Positions 44,420 through 56,531 of a stretch of 64,000 bases of DNA are shown piece by piece. The translations under genes were made by a program, and so were the position numbers. The stretch is taken from NCBI RefSeq assembly GCF_963576675.1, contig NC_088916.1, forward strand, positions 26,387,501 to 26,451,500. Reading direction: 5' to 3'. Source of the stretch: Euphorbia lathyris (taxonomy: Eukaryota; Streptophyta; Magnoliopsida; Malpighiales; Euphorbiaceae). The first letter of the stretch is position 1. Each line of letters starts with the position of its first letter. The notes beneath the pieces were generated by a model. It saw only the letters and a list, made by a program, of their open reading frames with translations. It was not told the DNA's origin and did no database searches.

Positions 44420-45853
44420 ATGACAAGCCCACCAAAACCGCGAAAGGATCTCCGAGCTGCGGGTTTGATCCGAATTGAAGTTGATGAAAGGGAACCTCTT
44501 ATCCCTAAGGTTACCATTGATCCTGAGCTGAAGAATAGTCTAGCTAGACCTTGGGAAAATGCTCTTATAATCAAATTGCTCGGACGAAGTCTAGGGTATG
44601 TGGCACTTCAACGTCGAACTCTTGAACTCTGGAAACCTATTGCTGGGGTAAGTATGATGGAACTAGGGGAGGGATTCCACCTCGTGCAATTTGATAATGA
44701 ACTGGATAGAAATCATGTAATCAACGATGGTCCCTGGCTAGTTCAGGGGCATTACCTGACTGTTCGTACCTGGTCGCCAGGATTCAGCCCAACAGAAGCA
44801 AGTGTGGAGAAGTCAATGGTATGGGTACGTCTCCCTCAACTCCCCCTTATTTTTTATGATGAAGATGTTCTCTTGGGCATTGCTGCTACTGTAGGTAAAC
44901 CTATTCGGGTGGACGAGAACACTGCAAAACGAACCCGAGGCCGGTTTGCTAGAGTATGTGTTGAGATTGATTTGCTAAAACCGCTGATTGCACAATTCGA
45001 GCTAGATGGGGAAGTTCAGAGAGTGGAATATGAAGGTCTTCATACCGCATGTACCAATTGTGGGAGGTACGGGCATCTCCGAGCTGAGTGTTATTGGCCT
45101 AGTGCAGTCCCACAAAAAAGCCCCTCGGAACCCTGTGATATGGTTGTAGGGGAAGGAAATACCAATGAGAAGAGTGGAGAGAAAGATTCTGAACCAGTAC
45201 AAGGGGATAAGAATCTTCAAGAGGCTCCGGGTTCCTGTTCTGAGGTTTATGGTCCGTGGATGCTGGTACCCAAACGAAAGTTTCAGCCAAGGAATTCTAA
45301 TCTGAGCAAAGTTGCTAGAGAAGACCAGGAGGGATGGAAGTCTACAGGCCAGAACCCATTTGCTGGAAAGGCACCCCAGGGGCATGCCAATCCTGAGGCT
45401 GAGAAGTTCCAGGGCTTTAATGCTACTGACAAGAGGGATAAAGAGAAGGCTCAGGTGGGAGGACCTGGTTCAAATAATCTCAAAGGGAAAGGGATTGTGA
45501 GGCAAGGCACCATATCAAAAGAGCAGAGTAATTCAGGTATGTTGCTACATCCGAATAAGTTTGCTCAGCTGATGCAGGACTCGATGGAGGTGGAAAAGGG
45601 GAGCTGTATGAATGATGCAACTGGTATGAGTGGGGATTTTGCGATAGGGTTGACAGGAAGAGGTAAACGAACCCGCCTAGAGTCGGAGCCCAGAACGGTC
45701 CTGAGTGAGTTAATTCTGAATTCTACGCGGGAGATTCCTGTGATGAAAGGTAATGATCGGCTCATCCAGAAATTGAGGAACAGGTCAGTAGCACAGGGAT
45801 CAGGAAAGGAAAATAGCACGGAGGAACCCCTCTCCGCGTTAAACTTGAAGTGA
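44420..45853 (+). CDS. L1 ORF1, DUF4283 and CCHC zinc-knuckle protein (477 aa), intact
   Basis: The DUF4283 domain covers about residues 50-170 (VALQRRTLELWKP, VQFDNELDRNHVINDGPWLV, PTEASVEKSMVWVRLPQLP). A CCHC knuckle, CTNCGRYGHLRAEC, lies at about residues 211-224. The rest is a charged, disordered tail. Such proteins bind the L1 RNA and form the particle with ORF2 protein. The Met at 44420 is chosen because the frame opens shortly before it; no other start is better. No stop interrupts the frame. Confidence 0.9.
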   Translation: MTSPPKPRKDLRAAGLIRIEVDEREPLIPKVTIDPELKNSLARPWENALIIKLLGRSLGYVALQRRTLELWKPIAGVSMMELGEGFHLVQFDNELDRNHVINDGPWLVQGHYLTVRTWSPGFSPTEASVEKSMVWVRLPQLPLIFYDEDVLLGIAATVGKPIRVDENTAKRTRGRFARVCVEIDLLKPLIAQFELDGEVQRVEYEGLHTACTNCGRYGHLRAECYWPSAVPQKSPSEPCDMVVGEGNTNEKSGEKDSEPVQGDKNLQEAPGSCSEVYGPWMLVPKRKFQPRNSNLSKVAREDQEGWKSTGQNPFAGKAPQGHANPEAEKFQGFNATDKRDKEKAQVGGPGSNNLKGKGIVRQGTISKEQSNSGMLLHPNKFAQLMQDSMEVEKGSCMNDATGMSGDFAIGLTGRGKRTRLESEPRTVLSELILNSTREIPVMKGNDRLIQKLRNRSVAQGSGKENSTEEPLSALNLK

Positions 45854-45889
45854 GTGGTTTAGTCTTGTTTTTTTCCTAGAATATTTCTT

Positions 45890-48800
45890 ATGAAGATTAT
45901 TACTTGGAATTGTTTCGGTGCCGGTGGTACCGCCTTTCAGCGAACTTTGAGACATATGGTGAAGGTGCACAAGCCTAATATTGTTTGCCTCTTGGAGACG
46001 CGTATTCCTGGGACTAGGGCTCCTGTAATTGGCAAACAGATGGGTTTTCAGAAATGTGAAATTGTTGAAGCTGAGGGTTTCAGTGGTGGCATTTGGGTGT
46101 TTTGGGATGATTCTTGCTTCCAGGTTAAGATCTTAGAGAAGAATTATCAGTTTATGCACTGCCTCGTTACCTTTAAAGGGGGTGAGTGGGATGAGAAAGC
46201 CTTTGAGTTTACAGCCGCCTATGTTAGACCGCAGATGATACACAAGAGGAGATTTTTTATGGATATGATACATCTTTCCAACCGTGTGATAAACCCCTGG
46301 CTCATTTGTGGTGATTTCAATTGCATCAGGGATAGTAGCGAGAAACAGGGGGGTTTTTCAAGAACTCTTAATCATTGTGGGCCGTTCTCAACTTGGATTA
46401 ATGATCTCGAGTTAGTGGATTTGGGTTATGTAGGCCCGAAGTTTACCTGGTATAGGGGTTTGACGCCTCGGACTAGAATGGCGTGCAGGCTGGATCGCGG
46501 GCTCTGCTCCCCTGAGTGGCGGCTGTGATTTCCCTCAGCAGTTGTGAGGCATCTGCAGAGGACTCAATCTGACCATACGCCAATTATGGTGGAGTTCAAC
46601 ATTCATCCTAGGAAGCAAGAGGACAATTTCAAGTTTATGACAGCCTGGCTTGAAGACTCCTCGCTAGCGGACACGATTAACAAAGGTTGGTGCGAAAATG
46701 CTCAGCTAGTTAACGCCCTCAAGTTACTTTCAGAGCGTTTGAGCAAGTGGAACCGGGAGGACTTTGGAAACATTCTGAAGCGCAAGAAGCGGGTGTATGC
46801 GCGTTTGGGGGGCGTTCAACAAAAGCTGGTTGTCCGCTGCACTACTGGACTCCTGCGGCTTGAAAAGAAACTCATGAGGGAACTCCATCTGATCTTGAAG
46901 CAGGAAGAGTTTTTTTGGGCTCAAAGGTCCCGGGTTCAGTGGCTTGTAGAAGGGGATAGGAATACGAGATTCTTCCATCTCACTACTGTTATTTGGAATA
47001 GCCGGAATTGGAGAATTGGGATTCTAAGTTCGGATGGCACGTGGATTTGGGATGAGAAAAAGCTGCAAGTAATGGCGACTGAGTTTTTTAAGCAATTATA
47101 TCATGAAGATATCCCTGTTCGGGTCCAAATCTCTTCTACCCACAATTTTCCCAGAATTGATGATTCTGACTTTGCCGATCTGGATAGACCGTTTGATGAG
47201 GAAGAGGTTAAGAATGCCCTCCATAGCATGGCTCCTTGGAAAGCCCCGGGGCCTGACGGGTTCCAAGCAGGCTTCTTTCAAAAGTTCTGGGAGACGGTGG
47301 GCTCGAGTACTAGTGCTTGTGTTCTGCGTGGGCTCAACTCTGGGGTCCTAGAGGAAGGTATGAACCACACTCTTATTTCTCTAATTCCAAAAGTAAAAAA
47401 CCCGGAGAGCCTCACTCAGTTCCGCCCGATTAGTCTGTGCAATGTAAGCTACAAGATTCTCAACAAATGCATTGCGAATAGAATTAAGTCTATTCTGCCT
47501 AAGGTGGTGGGTCCGATGCAAAGTAGTTTTGTCCCAGGCAGACAGATCTCTGACAATGTAGTGCTAGTTCAAGAAAAGGTTTTCTCCTTTCAGCGGGTCA
47601 GAAATACAAAAAACAAATGTTGATCAAGTTGGATTTGGAGAAAGCGTATGACAGAATCAATTGGAATTTCCTCAGAGATACTCTATCTGGCCTTGGTATT
47701 CCCACTGGTTTGATTTCTATTATTATGCAGTGCGTGTCCTCCCCCTATATGCATGTGCTTTGGAATGGAACCAAGGGGGAGGGTTTCATCCCTTCCCGGG
47801 GCTTAAGACAGTGAGATCCTCTTTCTCCTTATCTTTTTGTCCTGTGTTTGGAAAGATTAAGCCATATTATTCTGGATGCTGTTGAAACTGGCCGCTGGAA
47901 GCTAATTGTGCTCTCTCAGAATGGACCTCAAATCTCTCATTGCTTCTTCGCAGACGATATCATTCTGATGGCTCAGGCAACTGGGGAGCAGGCTAGCACT
48001 ATTAAGGAAATCCTTAACTATTTCTGTGATGGCTCTGGCCAGAAAGTTAACTTAGGGAAGTCTTGTTGTTTCTTTTCTGCAAATGTGCAGGATCATGTGG
48101 AGGATCAAATTACAGGGATGCTGGGTATCAAAAGCACAAAGAACCTAGGGAAGTATCTTGGCGTCCAGCTTGCTCACGAGAGAGTGAATAAACGCTCGTT
48201 TGATATGGTTATCGATAGGGTTCGATGTCGGCTAGCGGGCTGGAGGGAGAACTGTCTCTCAATGGCAGGTAGAACCACTCTTGTTAAATCAGTCCTTTCT
48301 GCACTTCCGACTTATTCAATGCAGACAGCAGTTTTTCCAATTAGTGTGTGTAAGACTCTAGACAGTATCAGTAGAAACTTTATTTGGGGAAGTACCAATG
48401 GTAAGAAGAAGGTTCATCTGGTGAATTAGGAGCGGGTGAGCAAACCTCGGAGCCAAGGAGGGCTAGGGGTCAGACAAACTCGTAAAACCAACCTCGCGAA
48501 TGTAGCAAAGCTCAGTTGGAGGATGCTTTCAGAACCGGACTGCTTCTGGGTTAAGGTGCTTAAAGGCATCTATGGTAGGAACCGTAATGGGATGGAGATC
48601 TTCCGGAAGAAGAACCCCCAGAGTTGTATTTGGAATAATATTATCAAAGGGGCAGAGGTGTTGAAGAAAGGGATAAGGAGGTTAGTTAAAGATGGCAAAG
48701 AGACGAGTTTCTAGAATGACTGTTGGCTGGGTTCTCGGCCTCTTCGTGAAACTGCCATTCGATCTTTATCGGAGGAAGAGAAGGGAAGGAATATTGCGGA

Positions 48801-50030
48801 TTACTGGAAGGAGCGGCAAGGGTGTGACTGGGATGGTCTTGCCTTGGTCCTGCCTCGTGAAGAAATGTTCAAACTTGCAGCTATAGTGCTGTTTTACGGA
48901 GGTGAGGCGATGGATGGCTGGACGTGGGATAAAACGCAGACAGGTGCCTTTACAGTGAGTTCGACGTATGAGGCTCTGGGTCCGCATCCAGTGAATCGGG
49001 TTGGCGAGGGGAGTTGCTCGGACTGGAAGGGGCTCTGGGAGATTGAGACCACCGAAAGGATCCGCTTTTTCATGTGGATCGTAGCGCATGGAGCCGTTTT
49101 GACAAATGAGAATCGTGTCCGTAGACACTTGAGCTTGGATGCAAGCTGCCTACATTGCGGAAATAAGGAAGATATGCTTCATCTCTTCTGTGATTGTGAG
49201 GAGGCTCGGAGAGTTTGGCTTTTCTTTATCCCCATCACCTGGCAACAAGCTTTTTTCTCAGGCGATTTTAATTCGTGGCTGAAACAGAACATCAAAATTG
49301 AAGAACGCTGGTCTGGAAGGAAATGGTCTTCGGTGTTTGCTGTCAGTTGCTGGCTCATTTGGAAGTGGCGGAATGAGTTAATATTTGATGGTTCAGCTCG
49401 GGGAATTGACGAGAAAATCGCGTGCATCTCGAGCCATGCGTTGGAGATGAGGAGCGTGAATTGGAATCAGGGGCATAGCAGGCCGCGCCCTTTGCACTGT
49501 CAGGTTCGTCTAGTGAAGTGGAATCCGCCGGCGGAGGACTGGATTAAGATTAATTATGATGGGGCAAGCAAAGGAGATCCGGGCTGGGCGGCTTGTGGAG
49601 GTCTGGCTCGTGACAGTTCGGGGAATTGGCTGAGAGGCTTTGTGTGTAATCTGGGGATTTGCACAGCATTGTTAGCAGAACTTTGGGGTATATATTATGG
49701 GATGGAAATGGCTTGGAAATTGGGTTGGAAGAAAGTTGTTGTTGAATCAGACTCTAATTTGGCGGTCAAGATGATTAATGAGGAGGCTCCAAGCGTACAC
49801 AGGTACTACTGGTTGGTTGAAGAGTGTCGGAAGAAGTCAGGACTTGGGATGTTAGAGTTGTTCATACTCTTCGTGAAGGGAATAGAGCAGCAGATTTTTT
49901 GGCAAATTTCGCAGGATCTTTGTGCTTAGGGCATCACGAGTGTGACGAGCCCCCTGCAGGCCTTAGAGACATCATTCTTTCGGACTCTTCGGGTTCTTGT
50001 GTTGTTAGGAGAGATCGGGGCCCCTCCTGA
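45890..50030 (+). pseudogene. L1 ORF2 (endonuclease, reverse transcriptase, RNase H), broken
   Basis: Start MKIITWNCFG. Endonuclease: LLETRIPG, WLICGDFNCIRD, CRLDRGLC and, after TGA 46526-46528 (Arg in relatives), QSDHTPIM. Reverse transcriptase: APGPDGFQAGF, FRPISLCNVSYKI, SSFVPGRQISDN, a frameshift near 47615, DLEKAYDRINW, TGA 47812-47814 in place of Gly (GLRQGDPLSP), CFFADDIILM. TAG 48427-48429 and TAG 48712-48714 each replace Trp. A zinc-finger block (ERIRFFMW...CLHCGNKEDMLHLF) precedes RNase H (INYDGASKGDPG, AELWGIYYG, VESDS). A last frameshift near 49835 splits the end (LREGNRAADFLAN). Four stops and two frameshifts in all; every domain is otherwise in place. Confidence 0.9.
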
Positions 50031-52488
50031 GTCTTGCTGCTTTGTTTCTCGGGGTCCTGTACCCTTCCTTCTGTTCAAAAAAAAAAGTTATTTATCTTTG
50101 AAAAGAAAATATTAATTAGTAATTTTAAGTTTTTCATACTATTATAATTTATAATTATAGATAAGTATGGTTTTATAATATTATAATTTACTATGTAACT
50201 TCCATACCAAAAAAAAAACAAAAAAAGATTGCCCAGTGTTTCGTTTTTTTTAAATCAGTGGGTTTGGATTATTATTTTATTTTGTTTAACAATAATCTAA
50301 ATCCTTTTTATTCTCCATTATTTAAGTTACTTATTTTAGTTGAACTCTTAAAAAATTAATAATAAAATAAAATCAGTTTTTAAAGGTTAATGTTTCCTGT
50401 AAAAAAAAATCGAATTCTTCTCCTTTTCACCGAAACAGTTTATTTTAACCGTATTCATCGATTTTGAACAAATTGGGAAGCAATTGATCTAACTCTTCAA
50501 ACAACAAAAGGTAATTTACTCATTAGCTCTTGTTCTTTTATAAAACCATATATTCATTATAAAAATTCACTTATTTCGATTCCCCAATAGTTTAGTTTGA
50601 CTCAATTTTATTTGGGTTGCAACTTTTATTAAGTATGATAGAAAATTTTGGAGTAATTTTAGTTGGATTGATTGAATAGGAAATTTGACGGTATTCAGAT
50701 GGATTGGAAAAAATTGATAACTAAGCTTTGGATCTGGCTATTATTTGGAGTTCGAGGTGAGTGGTAATTATGGTTCATGACACTATTTGTTTGATTTTGA
50801 AATTTTTGGCATGAAATATGTTTGATAAAAGTATTTCGTTAAAACATCTTTCTGTATTTCGTTTAAAACATCTTTCTATTCTTTAGTGATTAATATCAAA
50901 ACGTTTGATAAATATAGTTCGATCCGGTTTTTAAATTTATCTCCTATTTTCGTTCATTTAAATTAAAACAGTTGGATGAATTTTCCTAAAAATGTTATTT
51001 GTTCAAAATAGACATTGTTTAGTTAGATGATAAACATTTTCTTGAGCTTAAACTTATTTGTCAATATTCTCTGCATTAGAGCATATGCTTCTGGGAACAG
51101 ACCTTCTATACATTAGTTTTTTTATATCATTTATTTTATTTGGAAAGGTAAAACTATTTTGAGGATATATTTAATTCTGTTAATCGATTGATTTATCTGT
51201 TTCCGTTTGTATTGAAAATCTAAAATTTATTTGAATTCTGTCATCTGGATATTTAAGTTATTTGAAAAATATTTTGAGATATAAATTATACACTTTGAAA
51301 CCAGTACATGTGCTCAGTATTATCTTCTTCTGTTTTCATGTCTCACTGACCTTCATATTAGGCTTGCATTATTTGTCATTGTTTTATCTGTGTATGTGTA
51401 TGTGTTTGTGTCAGTTGTATTAGAATCATGCATAAGGTCGGTGAAGACATTCTGTATCTGAATCTGGTAGCGCTACCATCTATATCTGTTATCTGTATCT
51501 GTTATCTGGCCTTTGGTGATGTGGAATATCATCACTCTGATGTTACTGTACCGTGGTTTTGATAATTTCTGTAATTTATTATTATTATTCGATTTACTTG
51601 ATTTGAGTAATTATCGCAATATTATTTGATTTCTCTGCACCATTATGTTTGATAAATTCTGAAAACAAATTTGAAAACTTATCTGCATATCTGCCTGTTC
51701 CCCGTCTGTTGTGCTATGATTATCACTCACTGAGATTTTCGCTCGCATAGGCGGAAATCTCATACCACGTTGATTTTATATTTTTCAGATTAAGATTTCT
51801 ATAGCTGCGCAGACATTTGGGTTCGATATTGAAGGAGGATATTGTTAGCTAGATATTATTATTGTACGTATTTGGAGACTTTTGGATATTTTGTGGTATA
51901 TATTTTTGTACAGTTTAAGATGTTTAATCATGTTAGAAGGTTTTATTAGTTAGATAAGTATTGTTTTTTGAAATTAAATTCGAGTCTAGTATAGGTTAAG
52001 GTAATCTTAATTTATGCGCCGGTTATGGCCAGGTTCGGGTCGTGACACATATCCTAAAAATTAGAGCAAAATCTTATATAAGTATATATGCTTTCTGATT
52101 CCATCATGATTTCATATCTAGTTTTCTTATGATTCCAATTTATTAAAATCTCATGTGATAACTCATAAAAATATGATACTATGACTAAAGAATACGAAAA
52201 GAGTATATTCCGTGATATAAACACTATAATTTAGTAAACTTGACAAATTTAGAATAATTTACACAGTTATGAGATATTTGTATTTTTTTTCAAATAATCA
52301 TGTGTTTAATGTAACTAACCTTTAGTTCAAACTATACTATGGGCTGTTTCTTTTTTGAGGAAATTACATATTAAAAAATATTATTCAACTGGATAATATT
52401 AAAAAAACTATTATGGCACTTAAATAACCCTAAATCAGAATATAAACTTACCTAATCGAAATTCTCGCTCTCTCCCTCAACCTATACA

Positions 52489-53473
52489 GTTATTTATTAT
52501 TTTAATTTGGAAATTCAAATTTAATCGAACGTTTAACTAGTTTGGCTGATTCTTCTTCTTCATACGTTTTTTTTACGTAAACAATAACCATTTTTTTTAC
52601 ATAAACAGTAACAGTGTATTCTCTCTGATATATTTCTAGCAAACAAAACCAAAAATATCAAGCAATTAACTTGTGATTTTAAATAAATACAAAATCACCT
52701 GAATTCTCCTCTTTATAAAAAAACATGTTTGACAATCAATATAGGTATAATACTGAGCGAGAGAAAAGAAAAAAGAAGAAATTATTTTTGTCCATTAAAT
52801 TAAAATATGCAGTGTTAAACCATAGAAGAAGCACATAACAAAAGGATAGTGATAACTAATAAGCAAACTGTTGACTAATAGACTATGTTTATATATAATT
52901 TTACAAGAGAAAGCAGCTTATCCAAATAAAATACATCAATGAAATCCTCTATTTGTTTGCATTGGTCTATTTGATTTGGTCGTGCTTTTTCATCAAACTT
53001 GAGCTACACCCACATTTCATCAGCAACATAAATACTAGCTTCTTCAACCCTTTGAACTTTATGACTTCCATTTTTTAACAACATTTTTCTGCAAAAACTA
53101 TCATATGCATAGATTGAATATATCTATGATTAAGAATTAATACATCAGGATAATTTAAATGAAATAGTAAATCAGAAAGAGGTAGATTGCTGAAACATTT
53201 AGTAGGCAAAGTTATGATTTACAAAAAAAAAAATTTAAAAAGAAAATTACAAAAACAAGTTAAAGATAAATATAAAGGGAAAATATTCCCATTACAGCAA
53301 AATGAGATAAAAGTAGGGTAGTGAATATTATGGTTGACTCTTTTTCAACGAAAATGGTCGATCATGAAAATCTTGACAAACAATGAAACAAAGGATAAGA
53401 GTTATTGCCTACTTTTAATTATTTCTATTTAAAAAAAACAAAAGAAAACAGTTTAAAAAAAATTTTGAATATT
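52489..53473. other. spacer between the tandem array and the Sirevirus
   Basis: AT-rich. Apart from the small decayed frame at 52875-53084 nothing coding is visible. An A run at 53220-53230 may mark an old insertion. Confidence 0.5.
52875..53084 (-). pseudogene. unrecognised short coding remnant
   Basis: On the minus strand a 70-codon frame starts MLLKNGSHKVQRVEE, passes IYVADEMWV, hits one TAG, then continues KFDEKARPNQIDQC and ends with IEDFIDVFYLDKLL. A TGCAG acceptor-like word precedes it. Composition and codon content look protein-like, so it may be a decayed exon of a host gene. I do not recognise the family. Confidence 0.35.
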
Positions 53474-54734
53474 ATGCTTTGATTTATTCCACTAATGTAT
53501 TTGTTCAATGTTGAGTTAAATTGTTTATAAGACACAAAGATTAAAAGGCCCAAAGCCCAATACGGAAGTCAAAGCCCAAGTCAAACAGTTTAAGGCAACT
53601 CGGCCCGCGTATGTCAAAACGTTGTCGTTATGTACAAAACGCAGCTCAGCGGAAGAAGGATCTAGAAGACCTTCGTGGAACAACTTCGGGACAAAGCTGC
53701 TGAGTTAATTCGACAAAGAGTACAAGACAGCAGCTGGCTAAGAACAACTTCCAAACAAAGTGTTTCCACTTTGGGTAAAGTTCAGCAGACACAGAATGCT
53801 GTCTAGTTGACCTTACCATAAATGGAGAGACATTCTGCCGAGCTGACCAAAAGCTGACCGAGGACAGAAGATACTCAAATCTGATTGGCCGAGAGCTCTG
53901 AGCAAGACAGGATGACAACGACAGGAAGCCGTTTCCCTCCAACGGTTATTTCGAAATTCGAAATGACCGATGCCTCAGACATCTCTATAAATAGAGCCCT
54001 TCAGTTGCTTCATTCAACACAGAACTTGATCAAGCCATTACGCTGACCAAAATCCTACGCAAAGTTCTGCAAGAAAAAAGCAAAGCAATCTTACACTAAA
54101 TTTCATATCTTTTGTGTAAAAGTCTAGAGTGATTATTCAATCATCTAAGGTGTCTTAGCAATCGTTGTTTAGGACAAACACTTATCATTTCTAGAGATTA
54201 GAAATGAGAGGCTGAGTACTCGGTTATAGTACTCAGCGAGAGATTAGGATTGAGTAGAGGTATAGAGGAAGGTACTCTTGTTATACTCAGTTTCTAATAT
54301 TGTAAAAGGTTTGATGCTCTACCGTTAAAGAGCTCAGTAGAGAATTCGAAATCTCGGAACGTGTTCCGGGGACAGGACGTAGGCTTGGAGGCCGAACCTG
54401 GATAAATCTGCTGAGTAACACATTTCTAACCTTAAACTCCTTTATATATTTATTGCTTGCTTAAACAAAAACTGACCAAGTAAAGAGGTCAAGCTGAGTT
54501 GTGCGCATTGAATATCTGAGCTCAGGAATAGACTCTAAGTGCTATCTCCTGACTCAAGTAAAGAAACTGACCTAGTCACCAGTTGACTAAGCCAGTATCT
54601 TGCTATTCACTCAGCGCCGCTGTTAAAACCTTTTTCTCACGAAAAAAAAGTCTGCCCTAACAAAAAAATTTTAAATAGTTCCTAACCCCCCCCCCCCCTT
54701 GGAACTATACTTGTAATATTATAAGGGACCAACA
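53474..54734 (+). repeat. 5' LTR of the Sirevirus, 5' end missing
   Basis: It matches the 3' LTR from ATGCTTTGATTTATTCC onward. Its end is placed at GGACCAACA, three bases before the primer site. A run of 11 or so C (about 54689-54699) lies near its end. Confidence 0.85.
53985..53993 (+). promoter_or_regulatory. TATA box in the Sirevirus LTR
   Basis: TATAAATAG in the LTR, with a CAACACAGAAC leader about 30 bases on. It is the best core promoter match. Confidence 0.65.
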
Positions 54735-54736
54735 AG

Positions 54737-54748
54737 TGGTATCAGAGC
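54737..54748 (+). other. primer binding site (initiator Met tRNA)
   Basis: TGGTATCAGAGC, the standard complement to the 3' end of plant initiator tRNA-Met, just after the LTR. Confidence 0.9.
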
Positions 54749-54796
54749 TTAAAAGCTCACTGTAAAAGGTTTAACCACCTTGAGCTGATCCCCACT

Positions 54797-56526
54797 ATGG
54801 GCGAAAACAGCACTCGGTTTCTCCCAGGAAACCAAACAACTCAGATCTTACCTGAGGGGCTGTCCATTACTCGGCCTCCCCTATTCTTCGGGTCTAACTA
54901 TACCTTTTGGAAGAATAGGATGAAAAATTTCATTCAGGCTACAAATATGAGTGCCTGGCTATCCATAGTCCAAGGTCCATTTGTACCTGTAGAAGTTGTG
55001 GCTGGCCAAACAGTTGTTAAAGATGAGGCCAAATGGACTGAGGATGATCTCAAGAAGCTACAAAATCATGCTTCGGCTATAAACATGCTTCACTGTGCGC
55101 TCGATGCTGCAGAATATAATAAAATTTCATGTTGTGAGTCGGCGCAAGAGATCTGGAAGAAGCTGGAGGTCACCTACGAAGGAACCAATAAAGTAAATGA
55201 GTCCAAGGTGAACCAGCAGATGAGATTGTACGAGCTGTTCGAAATGAACAATGATGAGGGAATATCTAACATGAATGCAAGGTTTACAAACATCATAAAT
55301 GAGCTCAAGAGACTTGGGAATATCTTCACTGAGGAAGAACAAGTCAAGAAGATTCTCAGGAGTCTTCCTAAAGACTGGCAAGCAAAGAAGACCGCTGTTG
55401 AGGAAGCTCAGGACTTAACCACCTACAAATATGATGAGCTCATCGGCTCGCTGCTGACCCATGAGATATCAATGAAAAACTTCGAGGTGAAGGAAAAGTC
55501 TGAAGACAAGAAGCAGAAGTCTCTTGTCATGAAAGCTGACTCCACTGATGGGAGCTCAACAGATGATGAAGAGATGGCTATGTTCACAAGGAAGATGAAA
55601 AGGCTGTTCAGAAAGAATGACAAATATTCTAAGAAGCCTTACAGAAAGTTTGATAAGTATAAAGTTGAGTCCAGCGACAGCAAATGCAAGAAGGACAACT
55701 CAAAGCCCATTACATGCTTTGAATGTCATCAAACTGGCCACATCAAGTCAAGCTGTCCCACGCTGAGGAAAGAAAAGAAGAACGGCAAAAAGGCAATGGT
55801 GGAAACATGGAGCGACAGTGATGAGTCTTCATCAATAGAAGCTGAGGCCACCGAGTCAGCAAAGATATGCTTCATGGCTGACGAACTTGTTGAGCCGTGC
55901 GTCTCTGAGCATGCTGACCCCTCCATTGCATCTGACGATGAGGAGCAATCAAATGAGGTAATATCACTTTCCCAGCTCAGAAACGAAATGGGTAATGCCC
56001 TGAGTGACCTCTATACACTTGTCAAAAAGTGTAATAAGAAAATTAGAGCACTCAGCAGGCGCTGTGACGAGGTTGAAGAGGTCAAGCTAAGTGACCTCAG
56101 ATTCCTTCTTCAGGACAACTCAACTTTGCATGATAACATGGAGATCATACATAAGTCTGTCTCTGAAGTCTAATCAGATTCAAAGAAACTGAGAAAGGAC
56201 GTCACAAATATCTAGAACCAACTAAAGGTTCAAAACAAAAGAAATATTCCTCTGAATGCTCTAGTCAGCAGAGATGGAATCCCCAGCGGAATGTCCAGTG
56301 TGACTTCTGTGGGAAGAAAGGACACACCACAAAGGTGTGCTGGCACGCTCAGCACTGGGGTGCTGACCAGTCAGTGAAAAATCCTAAACGGAAAGTCAGT
56401 TGTGACTTCTGTGGAAAGAATGGTCATACTGTCCAAGTATGTCGCCATAAAATAAAATATGATGCTTTACCTGTTGAACCTAACAAGCAAGGACCCAAAA
56501 AGAATTGGGTACCTAAAAGTAACTAG
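54797..56526 (+). pseudogene. Sirevirus Gag, with stops and one frameshift
   Basis: The start MGENSTRFLPG leads into a capsid region (FFGSNYTFWKNRMKNFIQ, IWKKLEVTYEGTNKV, ILRSLPKDWQAKKTAV). A CCHC knuckle, CFECHQTGHIKSSC, lies at about residues 310-323. TAA 56171-56173 and a TAG near 56213 stop the frame. After a frameshift near 56270 two further knuckles follow (CDFCGKKGHTTKVC and CDFCGKNGHTVQVC), ending at TAG 56524-56526. Three knuckles in series and a long C-terminal tail are usual for Sirevirus Gag, which forms the particle and packages RNA. Confidence 0.88.
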
Positions 56527-56531
56527 TTACA

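Larger units (their letters stand above)
44245..50085 (+). mobile_element. L1 LINE nested in the 3' LTR, near full length (5.8 kb)
   Basis: It has ORF1, a 36-base gap, ORF2 and a 3' end with an A run (50077-50086). The target-site duplication AGTTATTTA lies at 44236-44244 and 50086-50094, and removing the element restores the LTR sequence. Its ORF1 is intact but ORF2 is not. Confidence 0.93.
40421..52047 (+). mobile_element. non-autonomous LTR element (LARD-like), 2-kb LTRs, with nested L1
   Basis: Two LTRs of about 2 kb (40421-42435; 44178-44244 plus 50087-52047) flank 1742 bases without coding content. The target-site duplication is CATAT (40416-40420 and 52048-52052). The primer site TGGTATCAGAG (initiator Met tRNA) follows the 5' LTR, and a purine tract precedes the 3' LTR. 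GAGGACGAAATTTTATTAAG before the tract and the LTR start TGTAATATTCCGAATTT resemble chromovirus (Tekay/Del) elements, from which it probably derives. It must borrow its enzymes. By eye the LTRs differ by roughly 20 substitutions and a few small indels, near 1%. Confidence 0.9.
44178..52047 (+). repeat. 3' LTR of the non-autonomous element, split by an L1
   Basis: First 67 bases at 44178-44244, remainder at 50087-52047. A TGTATCTGTTATC-type 12-base duplication near 51490 is the largest difference from the 5' LTR. Confidence 0.88.
40295..52488 (+). repeat. ~700-bp tandem unit 4, split by a large insertion and truncated
   Basis: Bases 40295-40420 and 52048-52488 belong to it. It stops at CCTATACA, before the GCCGCC leader part, and is followed by unrelated DNA. 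Confidence 0.85.

Noticed and set aside
35013..52488. Tandem ~700-bp units as a CRISPR array or satellite
   Set aside because: Units are far too long and few for CRISPR, the genome is a plant, and four copies with a gene-leader look do not form a satellite.
54689..54699. C homopolymer in the Sirevirus LTR as a functional site
   Set aside because: Homopolymers of this kind are often unstable or mis-sequenced, and nothing else supports a role.
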